A stretch of 64,000 nt of DNA, from NCBI GenBank assembly GCA_964554105.1, contig CAZKNF010000008.1, positions 16,809 to 80,808 on the forward strand, written 5' to 3'. The notes under the pieces are model-generated. The model made no database searches and had not been told where the DNA came from. It was given only the letters and a program-made list of their open reading frames with translations. The position numbers and the translations under genes were made by a program. Within the stretch, counting starts at the first letter, position 1. The number at the start of each line of letters is the position of its first letter. The stretch is from CAZKNF01 sp964554105 (GTDB lineage Bacteria; Bacteroidota; Rhodothermia; Rhodothermales; VXPQ01). Shown here in pieces: positions 1 to 8,424 of this stretch.

Positions 1-618
1 TCGGATCGGCTCTTCGAGTGAAAGCGGCTCGATCTGCTTGATCTCGCCGCCCTCGATTATGTATGCCGGATTCGTATAGTCATCGATCACCTTCTCAGCC
101 GACCACGAGATGCGGAAGTTGAACGGCGGCTCTGGATTTAGGGGAACGTCGCCGACCCGGAGATGGGCCGCATCGACCTCATCGAACTGCTCGACGCCGT
201 GCAGGCATAGAATGTTGACCAATCCAGGTGCGAGCCCACAATTCGGAACGATCCACACCGATTTCTGACGGGCACGCTCGTGGAGCTCGAGCTCCCTGCC
301 TACGATCTCTTCGTTCCCGCCGAGATCACAGTAGTGAATTCCGAGGTCCAGGCAGGTTTCAGCAAGAACCGGGTTCACTTCCGGTGCAGCGCATCCGACG
401 ACGCAGTCGCTGCCGCGGAGGATAGGTTCAAGGACGCTGATGTCGCGCGCATTGATCTGAAAGGATCGAAGCTTGGTGCTCTTCACCTTATCATGAAGGA
501 CCTGCAGGGATCGCGAGCGCGCGTCGCAGATCTGTATCTGTTTTACCGGGGCGCATTCGTGCAGCTCGTATGCGACGGCCGAGCCTACGGAGCCGGCTCC
601 TATGACGGTGATTCGCAT
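1..618 (-). CDS. Saccharopine dehydrogenase-family NAD(P)-dependent oxidoreductase, 3' end cut by the window edge
   Basis: Reading the reverse strand from the ATG at 618-616 gives 206 uninterrupted codons to the window edge. The protein opens with MRITVIGAGSVGSAV, a Rossmann nucleotide-binding loop, and continues with features of the saccharopine dehydrogenase / lysine 6-dehydrogenase family: a GSDCVVGCAAPEVNP segment near residue 75, then HYCDLGGN, then PNCGLAPGLVN, which normally lines the active-site cleft. Family members are usually near 380-400 residues, so roughly the C-terminal half is missing here. It lies 22 nt downstream of the ABC permease on the same strand, so it is probably co-transcribed with it. 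Family members reduce or oxidise lysine adducts (saccharopine, lysine, carboxynorspermidine); the substrate cannot be decided from this half. Confidence 0.85.
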   Translation of the reverse strand, partial: MRITVIGAGSVGSAVAYELHECAPVKQIQICDARSRSLQVLHDKVKSTKLRSFQINARDISVLEPILRGSDCVVGCAAPEVNPVLAETCLDLGIHYCDLGGNEEIVGRELELHERARQKSVWIVPNCGLAPGLVNILCLHGVEQFDEVDAAHLRVGDVPLNPEPPFNFRISWSAEKVIDDYTNPAYIIEGGEIKQIEPLSLEEPIR

Positions 619-640
619 GCTGTCGGAAATCCGTGAGTGT

Positions 641-2308
641 TTAAAAGGCTTGCCCGATCGAGGTACTTCCTCGTCCAACCAGCCGCACCATCAGCGTAGA
701 AATTCCGATCAGTATCATCAGGAAAACGCTGTATGCGGCGGCAGCACCGAAATCGTAGATGCGAAGCTGCGCAAGGATTTCGACGCTGATCGGTCGGTTG
801 CTATATACGTAGAGCATGATTGAGGAGACGAATTCGCCGAGAGCGGCGACGAAGGTTAGGAGCATGCCGGCCGCTATTCCTGGTGCAATGAGCGGCAGCA
901 TCACCCGCCGAAACGTGGTCGTGAACCGCGCGCCGAGATCCGCGGACGCCTCCGTCAAACGATCGTCGTAGCGCTCGAGCGCGGCGGTCGTGGAGCGGAC
1001 AATGAGGGGGATATTCCGAATAAAGTAGGCGAGCGGAAGGATCCAGAAGCTGCCGATCAATACGGAATCGAGGGCGAGCGGCGAGGGTGTATCGAAGGTC
1101 ACGATGAGGTTGACGGCTATCACCGTTCCGGGAATCGCAAACGGAAGCGCCGTAAGCAGGCGGGTGAGACCGCGGCCCGGAATTCGCCCCTTCGCGATGT
1201 AAAGTGCGGCGGCCACACCAAAAACGACGTTGCCCGCCGTCGCGAGCGCCGCCATCTGCAGGCTGTTCGATATAGGCTCGAACACATCCGGATCGCGAAA
1301 CAGCGAGAAGTAGTTCTCGAGCGTGTATTCGGAAGGGAGAACCTGATACGTCCAACCTCCCTCCTGTGCGAACGAGATCAGGATCACCGTGGCGATCGGG
1401 AGCAAGAGAAGAATCAAAATCAGGACCGCAGTTGCAACGGCGGCGACCCGTGGCCATCCACCCGACACGGCGCGCGCCGTTGCGGCGACGCCCTTTGCAG
1501 CCGCGCCCATGGGACGCCGCCGACTTCCGAACTCGAGAAGTATGAGGAAGCCTAGGCATATCAGCGTCAGCACGGAGGATACGGCCGCCGAGAGATCGAG
1601 ATTGCCATTGGTCTTATAATTGTAAATTTGCAGCGTTAGAAAATTCTCCGTGCCCGCGAACAGGAGGGGCGCCGTGAAGGAGGCCATGGAAATCATGAAG
1701 ACCAGCAGCGACGCACCAATCAGAGCGGGCTGGAGCTGCGGGAGTACCACCCGCCGGAATGTGGTGAGACCGGACGCGCCAAGGCCTGCAGACGCTTCGA
1801 GCAAACTTCGATCGATGCCACCGAGTGCGGACATCACGAAAAGATAGAAGTACACGTACATCGTGTAGACGTGCACGAGCCAGACAGCCCACAACCCTTC
1901 AAAGGAGAACGGCACCTCCGCGAGTCCGAATATATCCTGAAGGCCCCGAGGAAGAATCCCCGATTCGCCGTACAAAAAAAGGAATGCAAGCACGCCGACG
2001 AGAGGAGGGAGCGCGAGCGGAAAGGCCGCGACCGTCATCAAGGTACTTCGGAGGGGAAAGAGAAACCGGTGGAAAAAATACGCGAGCGCCGTACCGAGTA
2101 TGCCGGCGCCGACGACGGTGAAGATGGAGATCATCACCGAATTGCGGAGCGCACGCACGTTGGCCGAGCTCCACGACGAGAAAATGGCGGCGTAGTTGTC
2201 CGGCGTGACGCCGATGACGAACGTGCGGAGACTGGGATAGACGACGTACGCCCCAAGAATGAACAGGACCGGCAGGGCTAGATAAATGCCGGCGCGTCGC
2301 CCGAACAT
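641..2308 (-). CDS. Iron-type ABC transporter permease (FbpB/ThiP-like, two fused permease domains)
   Basis: This 555-residue, highly hydrophobic inner-membrane protein has two tandem BPD_transp_1 domains. The EAA loops that contact the ATPase are visible twice: EASAGLGASGLTTFRRVVLP around residue 170 and EASADLGARFTTTFRRVMLP around residue 460. This arrangement is typical of ferric-iron (FbpB/SfuB), thiamine (ThiP) and phosphonate permeases. No binding protein or ATPase gene is adjacent in the window, so substrate is undecided; iron is the commonest for this layout. Its ATG overlaps the recR stop by one base (TGATG at 2310-2306), implying translational coupling to a DNA-repair operon, an odd partnership. 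Confidence 0.9.
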   Translation of the reverse strand: MFGRRAGIYLALPVLFILGAYVVYPSLRTFVIGVTPDNYAAIFSSWSSANVRALRNSVMISIFTVVGAGILGTALAYFFHRFLFPLRSTLMTVAAFPLALPPLVGVLAFLFLYGESGILPRGLQDIFGLAEVPFSFEGLWAVWLVHVYTMYVYFYLFVMSALGGIDRSLLEASAGLGASGLTTFRRVVLPQLQPALIGASLLVFMISMASFTAPLLFAGTENFLTLQIYNYKTNGNLDLSAAVSSVLTLICLGFLILLEFGSRRRPMGAAAKGVAATARAVSGGWPRVAAVATAVLILILLLLPIATVILISFAQEGGWTYQVLPSEYTLENYFSLFRDPDVFEPISNSLQMAALATAGNVVFGVAAALYIAKGRIPGRGLTRLLTALPFAIPGTVIAVNLIVTFDTPSPLALDSVLIGSFWILPLAYFIRNIPLIVRSTTAALERYDDRLTEASADLGARFTTTFRRVMLPLIAPGIAAGMLLTFVAALGEFVSSIMLYVYSNRPISVEILAQLRIYDFGAAAAYSVFLMILIGISTLMVRLVGRGSTSIGQAF

Positions 2309-3006
2309 CAGAGTGCGCTTCTTCCTTCGAGAGCACGGGAGAGTGTGGCCTCATCCGCATATTCGAGATCCCCACCGATGGGTAGGCCGCGTGCGATGCG
2401 TGTGATTCGGATGCCGTGCGGTTTAAGGAGCTGCGAGATATAGTATGCCGTCGTATCGCCCTCGACGTTGGGATTCAGCGCGAGAATGACTTCCGTGACG
2501 GCCGTGCGCTGCTCGTACTCGGCCGGCACTTCCCCGACTACGTCGGCCGCATCCGCACCATTCTCGCCCACGGCAGCATCAACCGATGACATTTTGCGAA
2601 ACTCCGGATCGATCCGCGTCACCAGTTCTCTGATGTTGAGATCTTCCGGACCCACGCCGTCGAGAGGAGAGATGACGCCGCCCAGTACGTGGTATACGCC
2701 GCGGAATTCGTTCGTGCGTTCGAGGGCCATGACGTCGTTTGCATCTTCCACCACACAGATCACCGAATGGTCGCGCCGAGAAGAAAGGCAAATGGGACAG
2801 TAGTCGGTGTCGGTAACGTTGTGACAGATCGCGCAGTGCTTGACGCGATCTTTGATGGCGATCAACGCATTCGCGATCTCCGCGACTTCTGAACGCGGCA
2901 TCTTCAAAACGTACGACACGAGGCGCTGTGCAGTCTTTCGACCGACGGTCGGCAGCTTCATGAACTGCTCCACCAGCGCTTCGACGCTCTCAGAGGAATA
3001 GTGCAT
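2308..3006 (-). CDS. recR: Recombination mediator protein RecR
   Basis: RecR works with RecO and RecF to load RecA on gapped DNA. The 232-residue protein has an N-terminal helix-hairpin-helix (about residues 8-35), a C4 zinc finger with Cys58, Cys61, Cys70 and Cys73 (CAIC ... CPIC), a Toprim domain starting near VICVVEDANDV, and the family C-terminal segment RIARGLPIGGDLEYAD. It is about 30 residues longer than the usual 200 because of an acidic Ala/Gly/Glu-rich insert at about residues 133-168, between the Toprim strand LVTRIDPEF and TEVILALNPNVEG. It sits directly after dnaX and ybaB, the common bacterial order. Confidence 0.97.
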   Translation of the reverse strand: MHYSSESVEALVEQFMKLPTVGRKTAQRLVSYVLKMPRSEVAEIANALIAIKDRVKHCAICHNVTDTDYCPICLSSRRDHSVICVVEDANDVMALERTNEFRGVYHVLGGVISPLDGVGPEDLNIRELVTRIDPEFRKMSSVDAAVGENGADAADVVGEVPAEYEQRTAVTEVILALNPNVEGDTTAYYISQLLKPHGIRITRIARGLPIGGDLEYADEATLSRALEGRSAL

Positions 3007-3112
3007 ACGGATGCGTTATTGGAACGATGTCTTCGAGGACGTCGCGGTCCGAGGGCGTGCCCACTTCCGGAAATCTTCAGCCGTCTTTTCAATCCTGGCC
3101 CGAAAGAGGTCC

Positions 3113-3451
3113 TTACATTCCGAGCGAAGACAGGTCCATCCCCGGTGGCAGCATGCCTCCGGCGGCTCCCTGCATCTCCTTTCGGGCCACGTTCTGCGCC
3201 TCTTCAAGGGCCTTGTTCACGCCGGCGATGATGAGATCCTCCAGCAATTCGAGATCGTCGGGATCCACGGCCTCCGGATCGATCTTCACTGCCGTGATTT
3301 GCTGTGCCCCGTTGGCCGTCACCTTGACCATTCCGCCGCCGGCTTCTGCCGAGACGGTTTTCGCGGCCAGGCTTTCCTGCACCTCATTCATCTTCTTCTG
3401 CATTTCCATGATCTTGCCGAACATGTCGGCCATATTGTCACCGTTCGCCAT
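3113..3451 (-). CDS. ybaB: YbaB/EbfC-family nucleoid-associated protein
   Basis: This 112-residue small DNA-binding protein forms tweezer-like dimers on the nucleoid. The family pattern is clear: a charged N-terminal helix (MFGKIMEMQKKMNEVQESL), the glycine-rich strand segment SAEAGGGMVKVTANGAQQI, then VDPDDLELLEDLIIAGVN, which is near-invariant in the family. The C-terminus is a short Met/Gly/Pro tail (residues about 98-112). It lies between dnaX (120 nt upstream) and recR (106 nt downstream) on one strand, the classical dnaX-ybaB-recR operon. The start could also be the internal ATG seven codons in (MADMFG). Confidence 0.96.
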   Translation of the reverse strand: MANGDNMADMFGKIMEMQKKMNEVQESLAAKTVSAEAGGGMVKVTANGAQQITAVKIDPEAVDPDDLELLEDLIIAGVNKALEEAQNVARKEMQGAAGGMLPPGMDLSSLGM

Positions 3452-3571
3452 AGCGGTCTACCGGAATTCGTTCTGAAAATAGTCGGATGCTCGCGGAGGT
3501 GGCATCTTCCGGGGGATACCCGGAGGGCCTGGAAATGGTCGTCGGACACTGCCGCGGCGTGGCGGCTCCAG

Positions 3572-5545
3572 CTACCAGACCAATTCGCCGCCGAACTGGT
3601 CGAAGATGGCACGAATGACGGGATTCTCCTGCCGCTTCCGTTGCATGTACTCGTACGGATTGAAATCCGAGCCGGTTTCTTGCGAGTCCGGCGCGTCAAG
3701 ATCGGTACGAATCGTAAAGCGGATCGTCTCAAGCGGCTCGGACAGCAGCGGCCGGAGCTGTGCCATGACGTAATCATGCTGGTTGACCAGCAGGCGATGA
3801 TGGAATTCATCAGGGACACCGATTACGGCAGCACCATCGCGAAATTCCTCCGGCCGGCTGTGCTGCAGCAGAGATCCGACATGAATCTTGTCTTCCTTTA
3901 CCTGCAACAGCAAATCACTCCATACGCGGCCAAGTGCCCCGGCGTCAGGGGACTCCTGCACCGCGACATCAGTGTTCGCTGCCGTTGTCGCCACGGATCC
4001 CGCATTCTCGGCAGGTGGCGTGCGACGCTTTATCGCCGGCTGACCGAGGACCTCGGCTGGAGACGTCGCCTCCGGCTGCACCGGGCTTCGTGGCGGAGCC
4101 GCAATTTCGGGTTCACTGACCTGATTTGCTTTTGTGGGGGCTGTCTGATTCTCTTCTTGCTGGGCTGCTCGTTTTTCTGATTGCGACGGTGCCTGCTTCT
4201 CCGGAGGCGGGCCAGCTTGCTTCTCCGGTCGTCGGCCTGCAGGCTTTTCCGACCGCGTCTCAGTTTGATCATCCGGACGCGAATCCGTCTTCGGCTTGGT
4301 ACGACTCGCCGAGGGCGTTTCCCCGCGTTTTGCAGTGCTGCTCGCCTCGCGCGGTTTCTCGGCATCCGGATCCTGTTCACGGACAAGGGACTCGAGATGA
4401 TCGATTTTCTCGATCGCGTTTCGCAGATCGGCACCAAGGGATATCGTCGCCATCTTCAACAGCGCCGTCTCGAGCTTGAGTCGAGGCTGCGGACTGTTCT
4501 TGATTGCGTCCTCCGCCCCGGAAACGAGGGTTAGCAGGCGTAGAAGATCCGCCTCGGAAAAGTGCTCGGCCTCGGAGTCGTACCGCTGCCGCGTCGCCTC
4601 ATCCGCTTCGATCAGCGTCGAGTCCGACATCACGCGACCGACGAGAAGGTTCCGGAGGTGCTCGGCAAGCCCGACGAGGAATTCCGCCAGATCGTAGCCT
4701 GACCGCACAATTCGTTCGACGAGTTTCAGCATCCCCGCCGCATCGCGCGCTGAAACGCAACGCGTCACCTCGAAATACAGGTCGATGTCGACGACGCCGA
4801 GTGCCTGCGCGAGCTCACTGTACTCAAGATTGGTGCCGCAGAGGGAGACTGCCTGATCAAATACGGAGAGCGCATCTCGCAGCGCACCGTCACCTTTCCG
4901 TGCGATCAGCATTAATGATGCGTCGTCTGCCGTGATCTCTTCTTCACTACAGATCTCCTCGAGGCGAGAGACGATCTCCGGCACGGCGATGCGGCGAAAA
5001 TCAAATCGCTGGCACCGCGATAGAATCGTCGGCACCACCTTGTGCGGCTCCGTAGTTGCAAAAATGAACAAGACGTGAGGAGGCGGCTCTTCGAGCGTCT
5101 TTAGAAGGGCATTGAACGCCGGTGTCGTCAGCATGTGGACTTCATCCACGATATACACCTTCTTCCTGCCTCCCTGGGGAGGGATTCGCACTGCATCGAG
5201 TAGTTCGCGGATATCGTCTATTCGACGATTCGATGCCGCGTCGATTTCGATGATATTAAGGCTGCGGCCTTCCTCGAATGTGCGGCACGATTCGCACGTT
5301 CGGCAAGGCTCGGCGTTTCCTTCTCGATCCTCCAGAGAGGTTGTACAGTTTACAGCCTTCGCGAGAATACGCGCAGCTGTCGTCTTCCCGACGCCCCGCG
5401 GACCACTGAAGAGGTATGCGTGCGCGAGCCGGTCGAAGCGGATGGCATTCTTGAGCGTTTCCGCGACGTGCTCCTGAGCGACGATCTCCTCGAAGAGCTG
5501 TGGCCGATACTTGCGGGCGGTAACAAGATACCTCTTAGCTGACAT
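3572..5545 (-). CDS. dnaX: DNA polymerase III subunits gamma and tau
   Basis: This 657-residue clamp-loader ATPase has Walker A GPRGVGKTT (about residues 48-56), a zinc module built from Cys67 and the CRTCESC cluster at 81-87, Walker B in VYIVDEVHML, and the sensor-1 loop FIFATTEPHKV. Conserved AAA+ and lid domains run to about residue 370. A low-complexity Glu/Lys/Pro/Ser linker follows (about 390-530), then a C-terminal tau domain that contacts the polymerase alpha subunit. I see no obvious slippery run for a programmed frameshift to gamma. It is first in the dnaX-ybaB-recR operon. Confidence 0.97.
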   Translation of the reverse strand: MSAKRYLVTARKYRPQLFEEIVAQEHVAETLKNAIRFDRLAHAYLFSGPRGVGKTTAARILAKAVNCTTSLEDREGNAEPCRTCESCRTFEEGRSLNIIEIDAASNRRIDDIRELLDAVRIPPQGGRKKVYIVDEVHMLTTPAFNALLKTLEEPPPHVLFIFATTEPHKVVPTILSRCQRFDFRRIAVPEIVSRLEEICSEEEITADDASLMLIARKGDGALRDALSVFDQAVSLCGTNLEYSELAQALGVVDIDLYFEVTRCVSARDAAGMLKLVERIVRSGYDLAEFLVGLAEHLRNLLVGRVMSDSTLIEADEATRQRYDSEAEHFSEADLLRLLTLVSGAEDAIKNSPQPRLKLETALLKMATISLGADLRNAIEKIDHLESLVREQDPDAEKPREASSTAKRGETPSASRTKPKTDSRPDDQTETRSEKPAGRRPEKQAGPPPEKQAPSQSEKRAAQQEENQTAPTKANQVSEPEIAAPPRSPVQPEATSPAEVLGQPAIKRRTPPAENAGSVATTAANTDVAVQESPDAGALGRVWSDLLLQVKEDKIHVGSLLQHSRPEEFRDGAAVIGVPDEFHHRLLVNQHDYVMAQLRPLLSEPLETIRFTIRTDLDAPDSQETGSDFNPYEYMQRKRQENPVIRAIFDQFGGELVW

Positions 5546-5778
5546 ACGGAAATGCGCTGCGACGAGGGGAATGAACTGTGAGTGGGACGCCCTTGAGCAC
5601 CCCTCGAAAACGGGAAGCCACCGGTCCGCAGGCGGATCTCATCCGCAACATGTGCGGCCTGATGTTGCCGATCGGAGCGGCTATTCAACATAGCTGACTA
5701 CCACCTAATCCGCAAGATACCGGAGACGCTTCAGAATCGAAATGGCTGCGGCGAACTGAGAGGATATGGGGTCGCAAA
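5546..5778. other. Intergenic region between batE (3' end) and dnaX (5' end)
   Basis: There is no supportable gene in these 233 bases. Both flanking genes are on the minus strand, so this should hold the batE 3' end and the dnaX promoter and leader. I do not see a convincing promoter motif or an intrinsic terminator. Confidence 0.5.
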
Positions 5779-6546
5779 TCAAATGATTCCAACTGCTTCC
5801 GAGCGCACCCAGCCCTTCACTCCATTAGGCAGTCTTACTTCGAACCAGTCCTCTTCACTGCCGATCACATCAAGTACGAGGCCCTCATGGATGTCGGGAC
5901 CGGAACGTGGACCCTCAGGGGCTTCAAGGAGCGGAACCTCATCCACCAGAATGACAGCGCGCTGCATCGATGCTTCGTGGAAAGAGGCAGCAAAGCCTGC
6001 CGTGATCAAAATGATAGCGAGGCTAGCCGCGACGGCGAGTACACGCCGCCGCCATGCCGTCCGTCCGGCTCGAATCCGAAGCGCCAATGTGCCCGCCGCG
6101 ACGAAATAGAACAGAATGCCTGCGGCAAGGAGTACCTGTGCACCGAAGGTTTGGATGACCCAGCGCCACGCTGACGTCCAGAAGGGCTCCGGAAGCCGCG
6201 AAAATTGGTCGACCGTTTCTGATCGTACCATCTGCAGGTTGTGCCGGAGTTCGTCGCTTTGAGGCATCAGATCTGACGCCTTTTCGTAGTAACGGACGGC
6301 ATTGCCGACATCGTCGAGCCGGTAATACGTGTTGCCCATGTTGAAGAAGAGCGCGCCACTGACGAAGCCGGCATCGACCGCGCGAGAATAGCTCTCCAGA
6401 GCACCGCGATGGTCGCCCTGCTTGTACCGCAGATTACCGTCGTCGAAACTACGAACGGCTTCTTCGAGGTCCTGCGCCGCCGCTGGACGGACGCTGAATG
6501 CCGTCACGACGAGGCCTAGGACGATCGCATGCACTCGGATGCCCAT
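5779..6546 (-). CDS. batE: BatE: TPR and SH3-like membrane protein of the Bat operon
   Basis: This 255-residue protein has a signal peptide ending near AAAQ (residue 25) and two TPR units (EAVRSFDDGNLRYKQGDHRGALESY and ALFFNMGNTYYRLDDVGNAVRYYEKA, each given here in part of its span, residues about 28-95). Two transmembrane segments follow (about 125-150 and 165-185), then a C-terminal bacterial SH3 domain (LVLDVIGSEEDWFEVRLPNG). This architecture matches BatE, the last gene of the Bacteroidota aerotolerance operon. It starts 3 nt after batD and closes the operon. Its role is probably as a periplasmic scaffold for the BatA/B VWA proteins. Confidence 0.88.
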   Translation of the reverse strand: MGIRVHAIVLGLVVTAFSVRPAAAQDLEEAVRSFDDGNLRYKQGDHRGALESYSRAVDAGFVSGALFFNMGNTYYRLDDVGNAVRYYEKASDLMPQSDELRHNLQMVRSETVDQFSRLPEPFWTSAWRWVIQTFGAQVLLAAGILFYFVAAGTLALRIRAGRTAWRRRVLAVAASLAIILITAGFAASFHEASMQRAVILVDEVPLLEAPEGPRSGPDIHEGLVLDVIGSEEDWFEVRLPNGVKGWVRSEAVGII

Positions 6547-6549
6547 CGC

Positions 6550-8424
6550 TTAGACCTCTACCGCAGTCCGCTTGGAAGCAGCTTCATCGATGGCCACGAT
6601 GATGCCGGCCGCCCTCTCGTGAGCGCTGTCCATCGTCTTTCGATCGGGTAATACAGGCGCGAAACGCGCCTGGTCACATTCCACGAGCAGTAGCTCGAGC
6701 ATCTCACGGACATCTCGGGAAACACCGATATCCGCAAGTCGCATGTCCAATGCAGATCTGGTGAGGCCGCGCTCGGCGATGTTGAGACGGTTGCCGATAA
6801 ATCCGACCACCGCTCTTTCGATCTCCTCGTAGAAAAGCTGCGGCTCGTTCTCTCTCAAAAGAGCCTCCGCCCTTTTGAGATGTTTCTGCGCGAGCGGATG
6901 GGCAACTCTTCCGCGTGCGAATCGGGTATCGGTCGCAAGGCGCCGCCGTTGACGCTCAAAGACGTAAAGCCCTGTCAACAGAACTGGAGGAACCAGGAGC
7001 AGTACGTAGATCCAGACATTCCGGTACAGAGGCTCTTCGGATGCACGCTCCCATGACGCCGTCGTAATAATGCCGGCTATGTCGTCTACCGGAAGGCCGT
7101 TCACCGTGCTGCCTGCAGCCAGCGGTGCGGAGGTTCCTTCGACCGAGACGGTGCCTACGTTCGCTCGAGCCGTCGTGTACCGCCCGGCGGACGGGTCATA
7201 GTGAACGAATTCGATCTCCGGCATCGCGAAGTCGCCGTTTGATCGGGGTACGAGCACGTACGTAAACGTCTTCCGGCCGCGTATCAGTCGACCATCTCGT
7301 TCTATCGTGCTGCTGACGTCCGGGTCGTACTGTTCGAAGATCCCCGGTGGCTCAAAGCGCGGCGCGTCCATGGTAGCGAGATTTCCGGCGCCTGAAACGG
7401 TGATCTGTACTTCGATGGGTTCCCCGACCTCGACATCGCGCGGTTCGACGGACGCCTCCATTTCGAAGGTCCCGACGGCTCCGCTGAACGATTCTGGTGC
7501 GTCATCGGGCAGCGGACTCACCACTATGTGTACCGGATCGGACGCGAGCTCTACGGTCTCGAACCGGCTTCTCAGAGAAAAAAAGCGCTCCAACGGATCC
7601 GAGGAACCGAAGGGAAGATATGCTTCGGTTTCTATCCGCAGCGGGTCGACCGTAAGTTCTCCCTGGCGCGCCGGGAAAACGGCGACACGTTTCAGTACGA
7701 TCATATGGTACAACAGACCGTTCTCGACCACACGCTCTGGGACCGGTCGCGTATCGACGTCAAATTCCTCTCGCCAGAACCCCTCCGCATCCCAGGAGCC
7801 GGCGAGCCGGCTGTGTCGCAGTTGAATTCCATCCCGAAAATAGAGCCGGTATTCAATCGTCACCTGTTGATTCTGCATAGCCCGCCGCGTGCTGGGGATG
7901 GCGCGCACAAATAGGTCGTCCGCATCAATCTCGCGCTCGTCGTCAGGCTCTGCTTCTTGCTGCTGCGGCGACGAGAACGGCCACTGCTGCCTTCTACCCG
8001 CCTGTCCCTGGGACGGGCGCTGTGCCTGCGGGACCACGCGGATGCGGATCGGTGCCGCAGAGTACGTTTGTCCATCGACATTCACATGAGCGGAATCGAT
8101 CCGAGCTTCTCCTTCCTGGACCGGTTGAAACGCCCATTGAAAGCCGACACTCTGCTCCATCTGACCATTGATGATGGTCATATTGCGCTGCGTGCTGGGT
8201 GTCCGCTGCAGTAGCGTCAGATTCCGAGTAGAAGGCGGGTCGGGGGTGGAAATGGAGGAGAGAGAGGCTCCTCTTACCTCGAGACGGTAGGTCAATCGTT
8301 CGTCCGTGCCGATAGTGGACTCACTGACGGTCGCCTCAACCTCAACGGCCTGCGCGCGCACGGTGAGCGGTAGCAACATGGATGTCAGGAGGAGGAGGAC
8401 GGTATGGTGATATCGCCGCATCAT
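6550..8424 (-). CDS. batD: BatD family protein
   Basis: BatD proteins are large periplasmic proteins with one C-terminal membrane anchor and several Ig-like domains. From the ATG at 8424-8422 this is 624 residues with a signal peptide (LLLLTSMLLPLTVRAQA), beta-rich repeats each introduced by an SxxxGTDERLTYRLEV-like strand, a Gln-rich insert (QRPSQGQAGRRQQW), one membrane segment (NVWIYVLLLVPPVLLTGLYV, near residue 475) and a helical cytoplasmic tail. The tail segment ALLRENEPQLFYEEIERAV is typical of BatD. I prefer 8424 over the TTG at 8430 because ATG 8424 overlaps the restored batC stop as TAATG. Confidence 0.9.
   Translation of the reverse strand: MMRRYHHTVLLLLTSMLLPLTVRAQAVEVEATVSESTIGTDERLTYRLEVRGASLSSISTPDPPSTRNLTLLQRTPSTQRNMTIINGQMEQSVGFQWAFQPVQEGEARIDSAHVNVDGQTYSAAPIRIRVVPQAQRPSQGQAGRRQQWPFSSPQQQEAEPDDEREIDADDLFVRAIPSTRRAMQNQQVTIEYRLYFRDGIQLRHSRLAGSWDAEGFWREEFDVDTRPVPERVVENGLLYHMIVLKRVAVFPARQGELTVDPLRIETEAYLPFGSSDPLERFFSLRSRFETVELASDPVHIVVSPLPDDAPESFSGAVGTFEMEASVEPRDVEVGEPIEVQITVSGAGNLATMDAPRFEPPGIFEQYDPDVSSTIERDGRLIRGRKTFTYVLVPRSNGDFAMPEIEFVHYDPSAGRYTTARANVGTVSVEGTSAPLAAGSTVNGLPVDDIAGIITTASWERASEEPLYRNVWIYVLLLVPPVLLTGLYVFERQRRRLATDTRFARGRVAHPLAQKHLKRAEALLRENEPQLFYEEIERAVVGFIGNRLNIAERGLTRSALDMRLADIGVSRDVREMLELLLVECDQARFAPVLPDRKTMDSAHERAAGIIVAIDEAASKRTAVEV

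Noticed and set aside
3572..5545. Programmed frameshift in dnaX to make a short gamma form
   Set aside because: No A-rich slippery heptamer followed by a stem-loop was seen in the relevant part of the gene.
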